NCBI GenBank assembly: GCA_003313425.1
Contig: NHZP01000027.1
Location: 124,001-188,000, forward strand
Direction of reading: 5' to 3'
Length of the DNA: 64,000 bases
Source of the DNA: Pseudopyrenochaeta lycopersici
Lineage: Eukaryota; Ascomycota; Dothideomycetes; Pleosporales; Pseudopyrenochaetaceae
In this document: piece after piece, positions 1 through 11,975 of the stretch
How the letters are laid out: the number at the start of each line of letters is the position of its first letter
Position numbering within the stretch: the first letter of the stretch is position 1
Notes under the pieces: generated by a model
Told to the model about the DNA's origin: nothing
Databases searched by the model: none
Seen by the model: only the letters and a program-made list of their open reading frames with translations
Translations under genes and position numbers: made by a program

Positions 1-3000
1 CGACGGGCTTCTAGTAATACTCTATTACCTGCCTAGTTAAGGCTAGTTATAAGAGAATAGTAGCTATTATAAAGTCTAAAGCGTTAGTAAAAACTATTAC
101 TAGTTCTACTAGGTTAAAGTACTAAAGCACGGGGGCTTCTAAGAACTTCTAACGCAGCGTAAGGAACGCGTTCCTTACGTAGTTAGGCTACGCCTACAGC
201 TAGTACTATCTTATAGGTCCCTTACAACTCTTTACAGCCTTGTTTATAGCCTTACTTGTAAGGAGCGTACTTAGGTCCGTTGCTAGGTTCTAGGCGGTTA
301 TTATATAGTCTACTAACGGACGTACTATAGCAGAGTAGTTAAAGATAAATCTTTAATAGAAGTTAGCGAACCTAAGGAATACTTAGATGTCCTTATAGCC
401 TTAGGGTTTTAGCTACTCTCTAATAGTCTGTACCCTTACAGGGTCTATTACTACGCCTCCTAGGGTTACTATAAACCCTAAGAATTCTATAGATCTAGTA
501 GAGAAGGTATACTTACTTACCTTATAGTATAGGCCCTATTCTATAAGTTAGTCTAAGACCTCCTCTACGTAGCTATTATAATCTTTCTTATTCTCTAAGT
601 AGATTAGTATGTTATCTAGATACACTACGTAAGTGCGGTTTACGAGCCCCCTAAGGGCTTTATAGATATAGGACTAGAAGGTCGCTAGCGCGTTAGATAA
701 TCTAAAGGGTAGAATAAAGTACTTAAAGTAGCTGTACTGCGTCTTAAACGCTATTTTCTACTTATCGCCCTCCTTAATCTAAAGTCTATAATAGGCGTCT
801 TAGATATCTAACTTTATAAAGATTTACGCCTTTAAGAGGTAGTCTAGTATCTTACTTATAAGGGGGATTAAGTACTAGTTCTTTATAGTTACTTTATTTA
901 GGCCTTAGTAGTCTACGCATAGCTAGAGCGTTCTATCTAATTTTAGTATAAAAAGGATTAGGGCCTCTGCTAGCAACGTGCTAGGCTAGATCTATCCTTT
1001 CTTCTGCGCTGTATTAAGGTATTCCTAGAGAATGTCTAGCTCTCAGCGCGAGAGGTTGTAAATAGGGAGGTTTAGGACTTTTTATCCCTCCTCTAATATA
1101 ATCGCGTGGTCGTACTCCCTATAGGGGCGCAGTACCTCTATCTAATGCTTGCTAAAGGCGAGCTACTTATAGTACAGCTTCTAAGGGACGTGCCTTAATT
1201 CCTCTTTATCTAGGTAGTTTCTAGTAGGGTTAACCTACAGGGCATCCTCCTTAGCTAGGCTGGGGAGGATACGGGGTGCTACTAGGAGGGTAGCGCGCTA
1301 ATTAGAGTTCCTGTTACGTATACTAGATACTACGCGCTATACTGTCTCTGCGGGTAGCTAGGCTAGCTAGGGTTCCCTTCAGACACACTCCTTTAGGTAG
1401 TCTGCAATACTAAGGACTAGGTTTCGCAGCTAGAGCAAGCCCTAGTAATAGAACTATTCTGTGTTATATTCTATATCTCTACTAGGCTTAGCAGGTTCTA
1501 ACAGATTCGCGGCGGTTACCTAACGTATCTCCTCTTAGACTGCTCTTTTAGCCTTACTAGTTAGGGTGTTATAGGTTAGGGCTCCTAGGTAGAGGATATA
1601 GGCTGTCTCTCTAGGGCTAACATCGCCTAATAGGTCTGCAGCAGTAATAACTTAGACTTAGTTAGTATCTTACGCGGCCTACTATTTAAATTCTCCTATA
1701 GAGAATTAAATCTTAGGATTAGCTTCCTTTAGCTATAAGTATCCTAAGATAAGGTTATAGCCTTTAATATTAGTAGACTAAAATAGTTATAGGCCTACCT
1801 ATTTTACTATGCCTTTTAAGTCCTAGTACTAGATAGACAGATTGTATACGGCTCCTAGTAGGAGTAGTTAATTATTAACTAGGCTTACTGTAGGCTTCTA
1901 GTAGTAGTTTACTCTAGGCAGGAAGTAAAGCTAGGTAATCTCGCTTAATACAATGTTAATCTCCGCGCCTAAGTCGTATAGGGCTTAGAGGGAGAGCAGG
2001 AGTCTATTAGCTACCTGTAGCTAGACTTCAATTACTATCTAGAGTGCTTTCCCCTAGGTATTAGGCCCTAGTAGTAGTTAGGACAGATTAGCAACTAGGG
2101 CGTTGCGTTTCCTAATTAAGGCCTAGGTTAAGTTTGTTCGTTAGCTCCGCCTCTCGCGTTTCCCTAATTACAATTCTTCTAGTAGGGTTAGGTTATGCTC
2201 TGCTTAGCTAGGTCCTAAGAGTTTTTAGGCGTCCTCTAGTACTGCGGCGGGTTCTATATAGGCTTTAGACGGGGCAATCTTTAGGAGTAGTTTATCTCTA
2301 AGGGTCTGTTATCTTACTTCTTACTAGTCCTCTGCAGGTTAGAGAAGGAGTTTAACGCTAGGCGTTTACTCTAAGAAGGGCCTTTAGCAGTAGCTTTTTA
2401 GGTGTCCCTTAGGAAGTAATTAGCGTAAGTTATAGTTTCTGCGTTACGTAGGGCCCTTTTAAACTTAGGCTATAAGTTAATAGTCTTAAAGACCCTAGTG
2501 CGTATAATCTCCCTGCGGTATTCCTCTAGAAGTCTTAACTATATAAAGGCGATCTTTAGCTTATAGTTATCCTCTCTGTCCTCTAGCTTAAAGAAGTTAT
2601 AGGTTAGAAGGGATTCCTTTTTCCTTAGCTAGAGGAGGAAGGTGTTAACGTTATTATCTCTCTACTACTTAAAGTTAAAGAACTAGAGGTAGTTATTATA
2701 GCAGGTGAGAATAGGATCTTAAACTAGCTTACGTTCCTCCTATTTAAAGTAAGCCTATAAGGTAATACTCCCTTTATTAATACGTTGTTAGAGGAGTTCT
2801 TAGTAGACGTAATACTAGATTATCTCTAGAGCCTAATAGGTGCGGGTCACTATGTCTTCTAGCACCTAGGCGTACGCAAAGGCAGTTTTAACGTCCTTTA
2901 CTTATTAGTCTACCTGCTATACTAATAGGGCTTAGGTTTCTAATCCTACTTTTAGTTTAGGTTACATACTGTTTAGAGCCCTAATAAGCTTCCTTACCTT

Positions 3001-3480
3001 ATTAAAGGTAGGCTAGGGGGGTTCTAGTAGCTTCCTAGCCTGTCCTACCCCTAGTACTTATAACGCGTAATTAATTTAGTTTTTTAGCTTTTTAATCGCT
3101 TCCTCTAAGGCTCTAGTCTCTTCCGCCTTAAAGAGGTTAGCTAATAGACCTTAGATGAATGTTTTATTTAAGATTCCTGTTGTTAGCTTTTTCCTAGCAG
3201 AAAAGGGTTAGGTTTCTGCTAGGACGTTAGCGGTACTAGACACTTTTATTAGGGTTTCGCTAACCTAGTTAAGTCTACTACTGTAAGTGCGTTAGTCTAG
3301 GGGTAGTCCTAACCCTTACCGCAGGGTACCTGTTGTGTTAGAGTCCTAGGGGTTTTAGTTTAGGGCGTCTAACGTATTTAATTATTAGGGGTCTTCTAAT
3401 GTCCTTAGGTCTCTCTAGGCGTCTTTAGTACTTCCTTAGGGAGGCTCTAGGTTAGCGTCGCTCCTAGGTCTTCTGTAAGT
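1..3480 (-). mobile_element. RIP-degraded Gypsy (Ty3) retrotransposon pol/gag relic, cut by the window edge
   Basis: Read on the minus strand, about 570-650 gives a reverse-transcriptase active-site block (VVYLDNILIYLENKK), where the family has YLDD; the second Asp has become Asn, a G-to-A change. About 60-130 reads as the start of RNase H (VIVFTNALDFIIATILLQLA), which follows RT in this family. The order RT then RNase H toward coordinate 1 means integrase lies off the left edge, while protease and gag should lie toward about 1.9-3.4 kb. Stops are almost all TAG/TAA at expected Gln/Trp codons. It is a different family from the 34.9-42.8 kb Gypsy, because the RT block differs. The right boundary is approximate and I could not fix an LTR. 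Confidence 0.75.
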
Positions 3481-5900
3481 GCCTGCTATAATACTTCCTC
3501 TTTTTTTTTCTTCTTTTACTGTTAGGATGTGGGCGTGCTATCCCTAGGGTCTTAACAGTACTTTAGAGGAGAGTTTCTTAACTGCTACCTCTAGAGTAAG
3601 AAGGATTAGAATTATTAGGGACTGTTAGTAGAGGTTAAGGTTAAGTAATAGGGGATAGTATTAAGACTAATCCTTAACCTCTGCTCTAAGGGGGTAGCTC
3701 TTATTTATATACTAGCCTGTCTCTAGTGTAGTCCTAAGCCTTTCCGGGCTCTATCCAGTATGGGTCTGAGGGCCCTCTGCTGGGTCGTCCCCCGCTAGGT
3801 CTAGTGTGTTCGTGATAGTTATTTACTTACTTATGCGCATATAAAGAGCTTTTCCTTTAACTCTTTCTTCCTCTTTTACTACTTAACTTTAACTTACTTA
3901 CGTATAACTAGTCTTCCTATTATTACTAATATACCTTCTAAAGTAGCTCTCTTAGCTAGTTAGCCTAATTATAGTGTGTAGGGTCCTAGTAGTTATAGTA
4001 GTAGTATAAACTATCTTACTTATATAACTGCTAGTTGTAATGGGCTGCGCCCTTTAAGCAGGAGAGGCTTCGCTACTATCGCACGGGGAAAGAACTCCTT
4101 AATCTCCTCTGCCCCCTTTTTCTTATTAGCTCGTACAAGTTAGCAGCTAGAGGAGCACGTTCCTCTTCGCTCGTACGAACATATATATATATATCCTCTA
4201 AGGATACCTGTAACCTCTTCTCTATCTTTCTCCTTCTGTAGTATAGGACAAATGCACACTCGTTAGTTAGGCCTCTTCGCCCATAACACTAGTAATATTA
4301 TATCTACGCACGTAGCTACTAAGGCTAATATTACTTAGGTTACTTATACTTAGCTTACTTAAACAGCTCCTAACTAAACTTAACCTACTAGTATTATTAT
4401 TCCTACTACTTAGAGTAATATATCTCTTCTCTTTACTAACTATATAATTTAGTATATTCTAGATACTCTAGTTATAGATAAGTTTTACTATCTCTTTATA
4501 ACTACTTCTATACGTCTTATTCCTCTTTTCTTTTCTATATTTAACGTTATTTAGCCTAAGCTAGTTTATATTACTAAATTCTTCTTTTATCTTATTAATT
4601 AATCTCTATATAATACTTAGTAGGGCTATAGTCTTAATAATTTCTCTCCTATTATTACTTATTATATAATTAACGCTTAGTAACTCCTCTCTAGTTATTA
4701 ATCTTACTTTAAAGCCTACTTTATCTATAGTTATAGTTTCCTTAACGCTAACTTCTATTCTAATAACTATACTAAAGCTATATAAGAGTGTAATATATTT
4801 ATTGCCTTTACTAGGTGTATCTCTATTACTAGTAAGTAGAGTAGGGCTTACTTTAATTACGTGTAGTAGGATTATAGTACGTCTTATATAGCTAGGCGTG
4901 CTTTACCTCTTCTACCTTCTAATAGAGTCTCTATTCCTTAGCGTAGTTAAAGTTAAAGTAGAGTCCTTACTAAGCTTAAGGAGGATAAACAGTTCTTAGA
5001 CATCTTAGGTTAGAGGGTCTTATATAGGGTTAGTTAGCTTATACTAGCTTATTTCTCTAACTTTTTAGTAGTTTCCTAGATAGTAGCTATATAAGCTATA
5101 TATAAGTCCTCTATTTCTTATAGGCTTCTATAGTAATAAGATTCTCTTCTAGCTCCTAAGTTAGGTTATAGTACCTCTTCTATTTTATATAAAACTTGTT
5201 ATATTAATTTTATAAGCGCTTATCTTAGATATTTTTAATTACCTATTTAAGGTAGTCTTCCTATAGGTTATCGTCTTATATAATAATAGTAGTAGGGTTT
5301 AAGTCGTTAGTTTGTTATAATAGGAAGGAGTCTTTAGTAGCTAGTCTTAGCTTCTCTATATAGTATAATTTAGTTCTCTATAGTATATAAAGCTTAACCT
5401 AATAGGAGTCTTATACGCAGGCGACTTAGTACTTCTTACTTTTTTAGTTAAGTTTCTTGCTTCTGCGTGTAGTTTATACGTGCTTTAGGTCTAACTATAC
5501 CTAGTCTCTAATCTTATAATTAAAGTACTTTAAAACTATAAAGCTTCATATAATAACTTATATAGTAACTTTATTAATAATTTCTTTAAGTTTAAAAAAG
5601 TAGCTTTAAAAAGCTATATAACTTTATTATAATATACTTTTAATACTAAATAATTTAATATATTAATTTTATTAGCTATTATAATAAGTACTTCAAATTT
5701 TATAATAATAGTACTTATAAATATTATATAATTAAGTATTTTAGCTTTTTTTAAGCTATAACTTTAAACTTATATAACTCTTTTAATACTAGCTTAAATT
5801 TATTAATTATTTTTTTAAATTATTACTAATGCTTTAAAAATTTAAATACTAAATTTTTAGAAGTATATCTTATTAAGATAGGAAGATAGAAGGATTTAAG
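3481..5900. other. AT-rich RIP-affected DNA without an assigned gene
   Basis: The sequence is dominated by TA and CTAG words. A frame on the plus strand from about 4870 to 5450 stays open if TAA/TAG are read as former Gln codons, so an old coding element is buried here, but I do not recognise the protein. About 3700-4200 could hold the 5' LTR/leader of the neighbouring minus-strand Gypsy relic. Beyond 5500 the sequence is nearly pure A/T. Confidence 0.5.
4181..4194. repeat. (AT)7 microsatellite
   Basis: Seven uninterrupted AT units, inside AT-rich DNA. No function is implied. Confidence 0.9.
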
Positions 5901-5928
5901 TGTTCTTAAAAACTGCGTGCATTAGGTG

Positions 5929-5987
5929 GGGACGTGCATCAAGTGGTGGAACACGTTTGGGACGTGCGCGTGGTGGTGGAACACGTT
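5929..5987. repeat. Tandem duplication of a 29-bp GT-rich unit
   Basis: Two copies (5929-5957 and 5959-5987) share GGGACGTGC at one end and TGGTGGAACACGTT at the other, differing in the six bases between. They lie exactly where AT-rich RIP DNA changes to balanced composition. Confidence 0.8.
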
Positions 5988-6839
5988 AGCGGTTGACGTA
6001 ATTCCCGGGGGCGCGGTGTCTGGAAAGCGACTTGGCATGCCGTACCACGCTCCAACGAAACAAGCACGTTACAAGGCCTGTTAAGGTCAGGTCTCATGCC
6101 ATGCCGTCTCTCTTCATCCATCTATTTTGCAATCATGGCTAATAACTGCAGCTAACACCAATTAATCGTTCCTTTGCTTCTAACTCAGCGTGTCCGCTCC
6201 AACGTTCATGTGCCCGTAAACAGACGTCACGATTACCCGCTGTAGGCCGCTGTGAGGCCGCAAATGGCTCCCCGTGCCCCATCGTCGCCGCGAGACTCGA
6301 TTGAGGAGGGAGCGCCCTTCTTATCGCCCGTCGAATCGACCGCCTCCCTCCAACTGCCGCCTTCACCGCCGTCGCCGCCATCATCACCGCCGCCGAAGAA
6401 GCCATAGGTGCTGCTTGTCGTGCTCGGCCTTCTTCTGATTGCAATCGTTGACATAGGCGATCTCCTTGGCGAACCGCCTCGAACACGAATCTTCGAGGCC
6501 AATTTGTGCCTCTCGTATTACCGTCAACATGATACCTCCGTCAGCCTTTAATGTTGTGAGGACCTGTTTTGGGCCCTGAGACAAGGTGCTATATATAGAT
6601 AACGTTACCATGATAATAGAACAGCCTCAAAAGCAAATATGATAGAGGCGGAAACGAGGCTGGAAGGGCTCAGTGAAGAGACAGTCAGGGAGGTGGAAAC
6701 ATGGGACTGGCATAATCACAACCCGATAGACTTGTAGGTATCAATGAAAGCGCATATACACGAGAACTGAGGTCATGCAACGCCATCAGAAGAATGCCGA
6801 CGGGGCGGAGTAGCTATTCAAAGATGGAGAGGGGACCAT
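5988..6839. other. Balanced-composition DNA, no supported gene
   Basis: Several short overlapping open frames exist on both strands (for example 6384-6611 minus, 75 codons), but none shows a recognisable domain, signal peptide or intron structure. The 6260-6400 stretch is rich in CGCCGCC-type triplets, which create spurious frames. Confidence 0.4.
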
Positions 6840-7235
6840 GCCCAGAAAAAAGAAACCTGGCACTACCCGCTGGAATTCATATCACGATGCTTTTGAGAGC
6901 CCCGTTGAGCTACAACAACCCCTTGACGCGTACATGCAAGGATGGAAATGGCTACTCGGCTCGCCCGCAACCTAAACGCCGCGATGGTTGACGTACCCGA
7001 TTGGATGAGCACCGAAGGTTTGACGGCCCAGGGTTGGCAGGTTATTATAGACTATATTCGGATATTACAGCCACTCAAGGTTGCCGCAAAGAGACTCGAA
7101 GGACGAGGAAAATATGGGCGTTTTGGTGCTCTTCACGAGGTTATTCCAACTTTTGAATATCTCCTCCGCGAGTACGAGAGCCATACGATTTTTTAAAGAA
7201 GTGCCCTAGACGTAGATAGTGAGTCTAAAGAACAA
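6840..7235 (+). pseudogene. hAT-family transposase fragment
   Basis: In one frame 6846-6935 reads TTRWNSYHDAFE followed by a PVELQQPLDAYM block. In a second frame, from about 6960 to 7193, it reads DWMSTEGLTAQGW, ILQPLKVAAKRLEGRGKYG and HEVIPTFEYLL. These are the conserved internal blocks of fungal hAT transposases (TRWNS..., DW..i...L.Pf...T..l.g, vlp....Ll). The frame change near 6940 and the stop near 7194 show it is dead. It is only a scrap, without ends or target duplication, and lies just beyond the stop codon of the ABC transporter gene on the opposite strand. Confidence 0.7.
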
Positions 7236-7273
7236 GGTCTCTAAGCCTTGGCGCAAAGCTGAAATGGAGAATT

Positions 7274-9199
7274 CTACGGTTGCTGCCAAAGATCAAAATA
7301 CCTTCCCTTCCTCTTACATAATTCCTCATGGTTTCCTCTCTCTACTATTCGACCCTCATGAAACACAAATATTTGGTCCACCTCTACAATCGTACTTAAT
7401 CGATGGGCAATGACGATAGCAATCCTGCCGTCCTTTAACTTCCTGAACGCCTCCTTGATTTTACCCTCAGTTACTGTATCTACTGCGCTAGTGGCTTCGT
7501 CCAACAATACAATTGGCGCGTTCTTTAGCAGTGCGCGTGCAATAGCAAGCCTTTGTGCCTCTCCGCCTGAGAGTTTCACGCCACGCTCGCCAACTTGTGT
7601 ATCGTAGCCATCCCGGTACTGCATGATAGTATCATGTATTGCGGCAGCGCGACATGCGGCAAATACGTCCTCGTCTGTTGCACTGCTGTGCGCGTATCGT
7701 ACGTTCTCCATGATGGACGCATTGAAGAATACCGGGCTTTGTGGCACTATACCGAGAACGTCGCGCAGTGAGCCCAGAGTAATTGAGCGGATATCGCGGT
7801 TCGAGATGGAAATGCTTCCAGATGTAACATCGTATAGACGCAAGAGCAATCTCAAGACAGACGATTTTCCGGCACCTGTGGTGCCGACCAGTGCAATAGT
7901 TTGCCCTGGCGAGGCAGTGAAGGAAACGTTGCCCAGTGCTGGGCGATCTTCATCGTACATGAAGGAGACATCCTTGAATTCAACATTGCCTTGAGTTATT
8001 ACGAGTGGCATGGCATTGGGCGCATCCGTAACCGACGGTCTTGTCTTCAGTAGCATGAGCAGGCGTTCGGCGTCAACGAAATCTGTGGCTAGCCATCGAA
8101 AGCTGTCCGATAAGAACTTGATAGGGTAGATGATGGAGTCCCAGTACTGAAGGAAGAATACAAAGTCTCCAGGTGATGCTTTTCCAGAGGCAATCTCCTG
8201 CAAAATCAGAAATGCAAGGCCGAAGAAGGTCACGGGGACCAGGAGCTCTACAAGAGCTTTGAAAATGTCTTGTTTCGCATCAAAGCGTCTTTTTGCAGTC
8301 AAGTGATCTTCAACAGCGCTAGATAGAGTTCGAGCCTCCTTTTGAAACTGGTTGAAGAAAGTGACAGTTTGCCACCCTTGTACAGCCTGATGCATGCTCC
8401 TTATCTGAGCCCGCTCCGCCTTGGTAACTCGTCTTCGATCGTTGGTAGTAAGTTGAGCGGAGAAAGCTTCTGCAGTGAGATATACGAACGATGCTGCGAG
8501 CAGAATGATCGCCACAGCAGCATTAAACTTTCGATAAAAAATGACGCAAGCAACAATAACATCAACAAAAGTTGGTGCGATCTCGAAGACTACCGACTCC
8601 AGTACGTTGCCCAAAGCGAAGCCCTGCTCAATCGTTTTCATGACTTCGGCAGAATCTTGCGTGGAGTGGAAATCGATCGACTGCGCCATGACATGTCTGA
8701 AGGAGGCATTTGTGATTTCCTTGTAGGAAAATTGCTTGATGGGTATCTTTGCAAGTTCCTGGATTAAAAGCAGACCTGATTGTCCAGAAAGGACATCAAC
8801 CGCGAAGTAGATAGCGAGTTCCCTCAACGGTGCGGCTCCAGAGGTGACCTTGTCCGCGATAATGCCGAGCAGATACGGTATAGCAACTCGTAACACCCGC
8901 TCCAGGATAATTGTAACGATGCTGATGAGTATGGAAAATTGTACAAGAGCGTCGTTTTTCGGTATAATGTATGGCAGGAAAATGGCGAAGTCCTTTAGAT
9001 ATCCATACCAGCCACCAGTCTCGCGTAATCTTTCCGCTCGTGCTTCTCTCACTTCTTGATCATCATCGCTCTCATCATCGCTATTATCTTCATATGGTTT
9101 TGGGTCATTCCTGGTGGTATCGGAAAAAAGTCCAGCCTCGAGGAGGGGATCGGTGTCTTTAGTGCCGATACCTGGCGCTCGCCAGAATTTGAATGCCAT
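7274..9199 (-). CDS. ABC-B (HMT1/ATM1-like) half-transporter, 641 aa
   Basis: One uninterrupted frame encodes one membrane domain plus one nucleotide-binding domain. Residues about 70-390 form the ABC transporter membrane domain with several hydrophobic segments. The ATPase domain has a Walker A motif GTTGAGKSS (439-447), a Q-loop in VPQSP, the signature LSGGEAQRLAIARAL (543-557), Walker B IVLLDEATSAVD (563-574) and the switch His in IAHRLST (about 599). The acidic stretch 36-52 and the motif TGGWYGYLKDF resemble the linker before the core of fungal vacuolar heavy-metal-tolerance transporters. Those proteins usually carry an extra N-terminal membrane domain of roughly 200 residues, which is absent here. 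Expected role: ATP-driven export of metal-thiol or other conjugates across an organelle or vacuolar membrane as a homodimer. The start ATG has an A at -3. The gene looks intact. Confidence 0.9.
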   Translation of the reverse strand: MAFKFWRAPGIGTKDTDPLLEAGLFSDTTRNDPKPYEDNSDDESDDDQEVREARAERLRETGGWYGYLKDFAIFLPYIIPKNDALVQFSILISIVTIILERVLRVAIPYLLGIIADKVTSGAAPLRELAIYFAVDVLSGQSGLLLIQELAKIPIKQFSYKEITNASFRHVMAQSIDFHSTQDSAEVMKTIEQGFALGNVLESVVFEIAPTFVDVIVACVIFYRKFNAAVAIILLAASFVYLTAEAFSAQLTTNDRRRVTKAERAQIRSMHQAVQGWQTVTFFNQFQKEARTLSSAVEDHLTAKRRFDAKQDIFKALVELLVPVTFFGLAFLILQEIASGKASPGDFVFFLQYWDSIIYPIKFLSDSFRWLATDFVDAERLLMLLKTRPSVTDAPNAMPLVITQGNVEFKDVSFMYDEDRPALGNVSFTASPGQTIALVGTTGAGKSSVLRLLLRLYDVTSGSISISNRDIRSITLGSLRDVLGIVPQSPVFFNASIMENVRYAHSSATDEDVFAACRAAAIHDTIMQYRDGYDTQVGERGVKLSGGEAQRLAIARALLKNAPIVLLDEATSAVDTVTEGKIKEAFRKLKDGRIAIVIAHRLSTIVEVDQIFVFHEGRIVERGNHEELCKRKGRYFDLWQQP

Positions 9200-11975
9200 C
9201 TTAAAGAGAATGTAGCTTGTAGCGCAATTTAACCAGGTAGGTAAGGCAATGGGTCTGTTTCAGAAAATGGAAACTCTCCATTGAGGGTAGTGCGTTTGTT
9301 ACTGCGAGACGAATTGTTGTCTAGTGACAATTGCTTTCCTTTCGCGAAGCCTTAATATATGTATGAATAGAGGTTCTCAGATGAATTGATTCTGAGTCAA
9401 CAAATGTCGCTTGAGAGGTTTCGGTCTGATTTAGTCATAAAAGTTGTACAGCATCTTACATACAAAGCATATCCACTCGTCAGAAATGTGACTCACGTTG
9501 TCGTCAGATTGTGGTTTGGTCGTTGCTGACCTCGGTCATAGTTGTGCATCGCTAGTGACTTTGCGGAAACTGGGAGCGCGATGAAATTTCATGACTCATT
9601 CTGAGCAACGTTATTCATATCGCAGCGCCAGTCGGGGTCCACAAATGTTCCCTTGGTGCGCTTTTGATCAAGGTGGTTGAGGATTGCGGCGTCGGCGAGC
9701 AAATAGCTGAGCATTGGACAGGGGCACATGTCATTGTGAACCCAAGGGTCGAAAAACCTCTACGAAAACAGGGCTGTACTTCGCCGGCGATCGCGAAGTT
9801 TATGTGGGAGACTTAACACGTACAAATTTGGCAGCAAACATCTGGACGCGTCAGACATATTATTAAGGGCTCAGATGAGACTCTGCTGAAGTTCGCCACA
9901 AGATTGTCGTTATCTTTGTTAAACTGAAATGGGGTCACAAAGCTGTAGGCAAGTTAGCGCACATGAAAGCCATTAGCAGGCGTCAAATAAAGACAGGATT
10001 ATGCTGCACCATTCTCCGAACGTACATTAGCGTAGTTGCCTTATCGATACAGGACCTTCGTCCTGCTGCCCACCTACCCCATACAGACGCGTTCGACCGA
10101 CCCCCAGGCGGTGTTCACCAATAATGTTGACCAAAATTACTGCAGGACAGCATCGGTTGGTTCCACATGGCCAGATAAATCAAAGCAGTCTCACCAGGTG
10201 TTTCTTGGGCGCTTCGCTGTGTTCTGTTGTGGGTGCTACTGCGGCACAATCAAAAGAAGCGGGTATAAACCGGGAAGGAAGTCCGCGGAATACCGGATGG
10301 TAAAATTTACCTAAGCGAAATCCTGCATCAGACCGCCTGACTATCTCCTTCCCCCTGCTATTGTGGTACAATACCGAGCACAAAGCACGCTGCAGCTGTC
10401 TGGACTAGATCTCCTAGCAAGGATTAGCTCAAATCGTCCGGCAGATGCGAGGCTTGTAAAGGCATTCCTCTACCACCTTAGAGATGTCCATTGACTTTCG
10501 GTTATCGATCACTGGCTGGTGGCAAGCTTTGTGTGTGATTTTCTGAGCCGATAACATTTTCAGCCTCGGCGGTTTTCAACGGCGCTTTGAGAAGTTTCTG
10601 AATTGTTCTCTCCCACTGGTGCACAATTTTGAAAGACGAAGATTATGCTAGGATTCCCAATTGGCCCATGTCGCCAATCGGAGACTAGCCACTATGCCCA
10701 GCTAACCAAATGTGGGATACAAGAGCGCCCGCCAATCACGGCACGAGGCTAGAAGCAGGTCCCCATCTTTTAGGCTAGAAAGGTCGTATCATCTTACAGG
10801 AGGTCTTGAATTTAGCACAAGCTTTGGTCAAACTTTCGGAGCCCCGTTTGGCATCGTCAGCTATCCGCACCGTGCAGTTACAGTTGCATGCAAGGCTAGA
10901 CGTTAAAAAACATGATAATATCCCAACCATACCTCCACAGGGACCTGCCGGTGAGTGTAGCTCATCGCAACTTAAAGATGATTTAGGAACACTCTTACTT
11001 TCGCACACAATCAATTTTGCAACCTTTGACCGGTGACATCGAATGCCGACAACTCAAGTCCTCATCTCGATATGCGATTCAACTCGCCAGCTGCAAGTGC
11101 ACACTTGGGATACAATATCCGTTGCGATGCACGACACTACAGTTATCCTCTCACAGATCACTACAGAGATCACCAATTTGCCCAAAGGATGAAGACCACT
11201 AGTAGCAACGATCCGCTTGGCGAGCTGTGGCACCTTTTGTTAGGGTTCTTCTTGTTTGGCCTAATCCTTGAAGCCGCAGTCGCAATCTTCTTGTGGTAGG
11301 TTGAATTGAGACAACACTTTGCAAGGTACCAGAAGCTGATTTTCTCAGGTGTCGAGGAACTAGAGATGGATCTTTGTTCCGCCAGTCTTCCGAGTCGAAC
11401 GAGGAGGTCACCGGGTGTTCATCTGATGATGATGACGATGATGAGGCCAATATACCAGTGTTATAACATGTCATTGGCGGCCACATGTATGATTTTTTGC
11501 GAACCTGCTGCACACTGGAGTAAGGACTGGTGATTTTTCTCAAGTATTCAGGTTGGATTCATGATCTGTATTCCAGGATGTCAATATCACATTGGAACAT
11601 GCGAGCGGAATTGCTTTTAAAATTATATTCTTATTTATTACTCGCAGTTCACAGCAGAATTGAATTATCGTGTTAATACGTAGTGATGGACGTGGAAAAC
11701 GAAAACAGGGAAAGAGTGAACTTGCGGTGGCGCAGCCTGTACACGTTTCTGCGATCACTACAACTCGTACACATGCGGTGCTCTTAAATTAATAAAGGCC
11801 CCTGAATGTCAACGGCGACTTTTTTGAAGTAGCTGTGCAACAGTTCGGATTCTGCAACGCCCGCACTTCGCGCTAACATCCGGCTGCACCTCAGGGCCGA
11901 GGCCGAGATTCCTCTATGAATTCCCGCATCTATCGTGGCTAGTAAATCTGCTCATCAGCCACATCACGATCAATC
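9200..11975. other. 2.8-kb intergenic region between the ABC transporter and the Zn2Cys6 gene
   Basis: The two flanking genes point away from each other, so this interval should hold both promoters. Short open frames occur (10036-10314 plus; 11033-11299 plus, which ends in a hydrophobic stretch LWHLLLGFFLFGLILEAA), but none shows family motifs, and I do not call them genes. There is a run of GATGAT-type triplets near 11428-11445. Confidence 0.5.

Noticed and set aside
1..5900. CRISPR-like or prokaryotic features
   Set aside because: The repeated CTAG/TAG words are a result of RIP mutation; there is no regular repeat-spacer spacing, and the gene families are fungal.
6139..6611. Frames of 75-115 codons on the minus strand
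   Set aside because: They overlap in three frames over a CGCC-rich stretch, and no family motif was seen.
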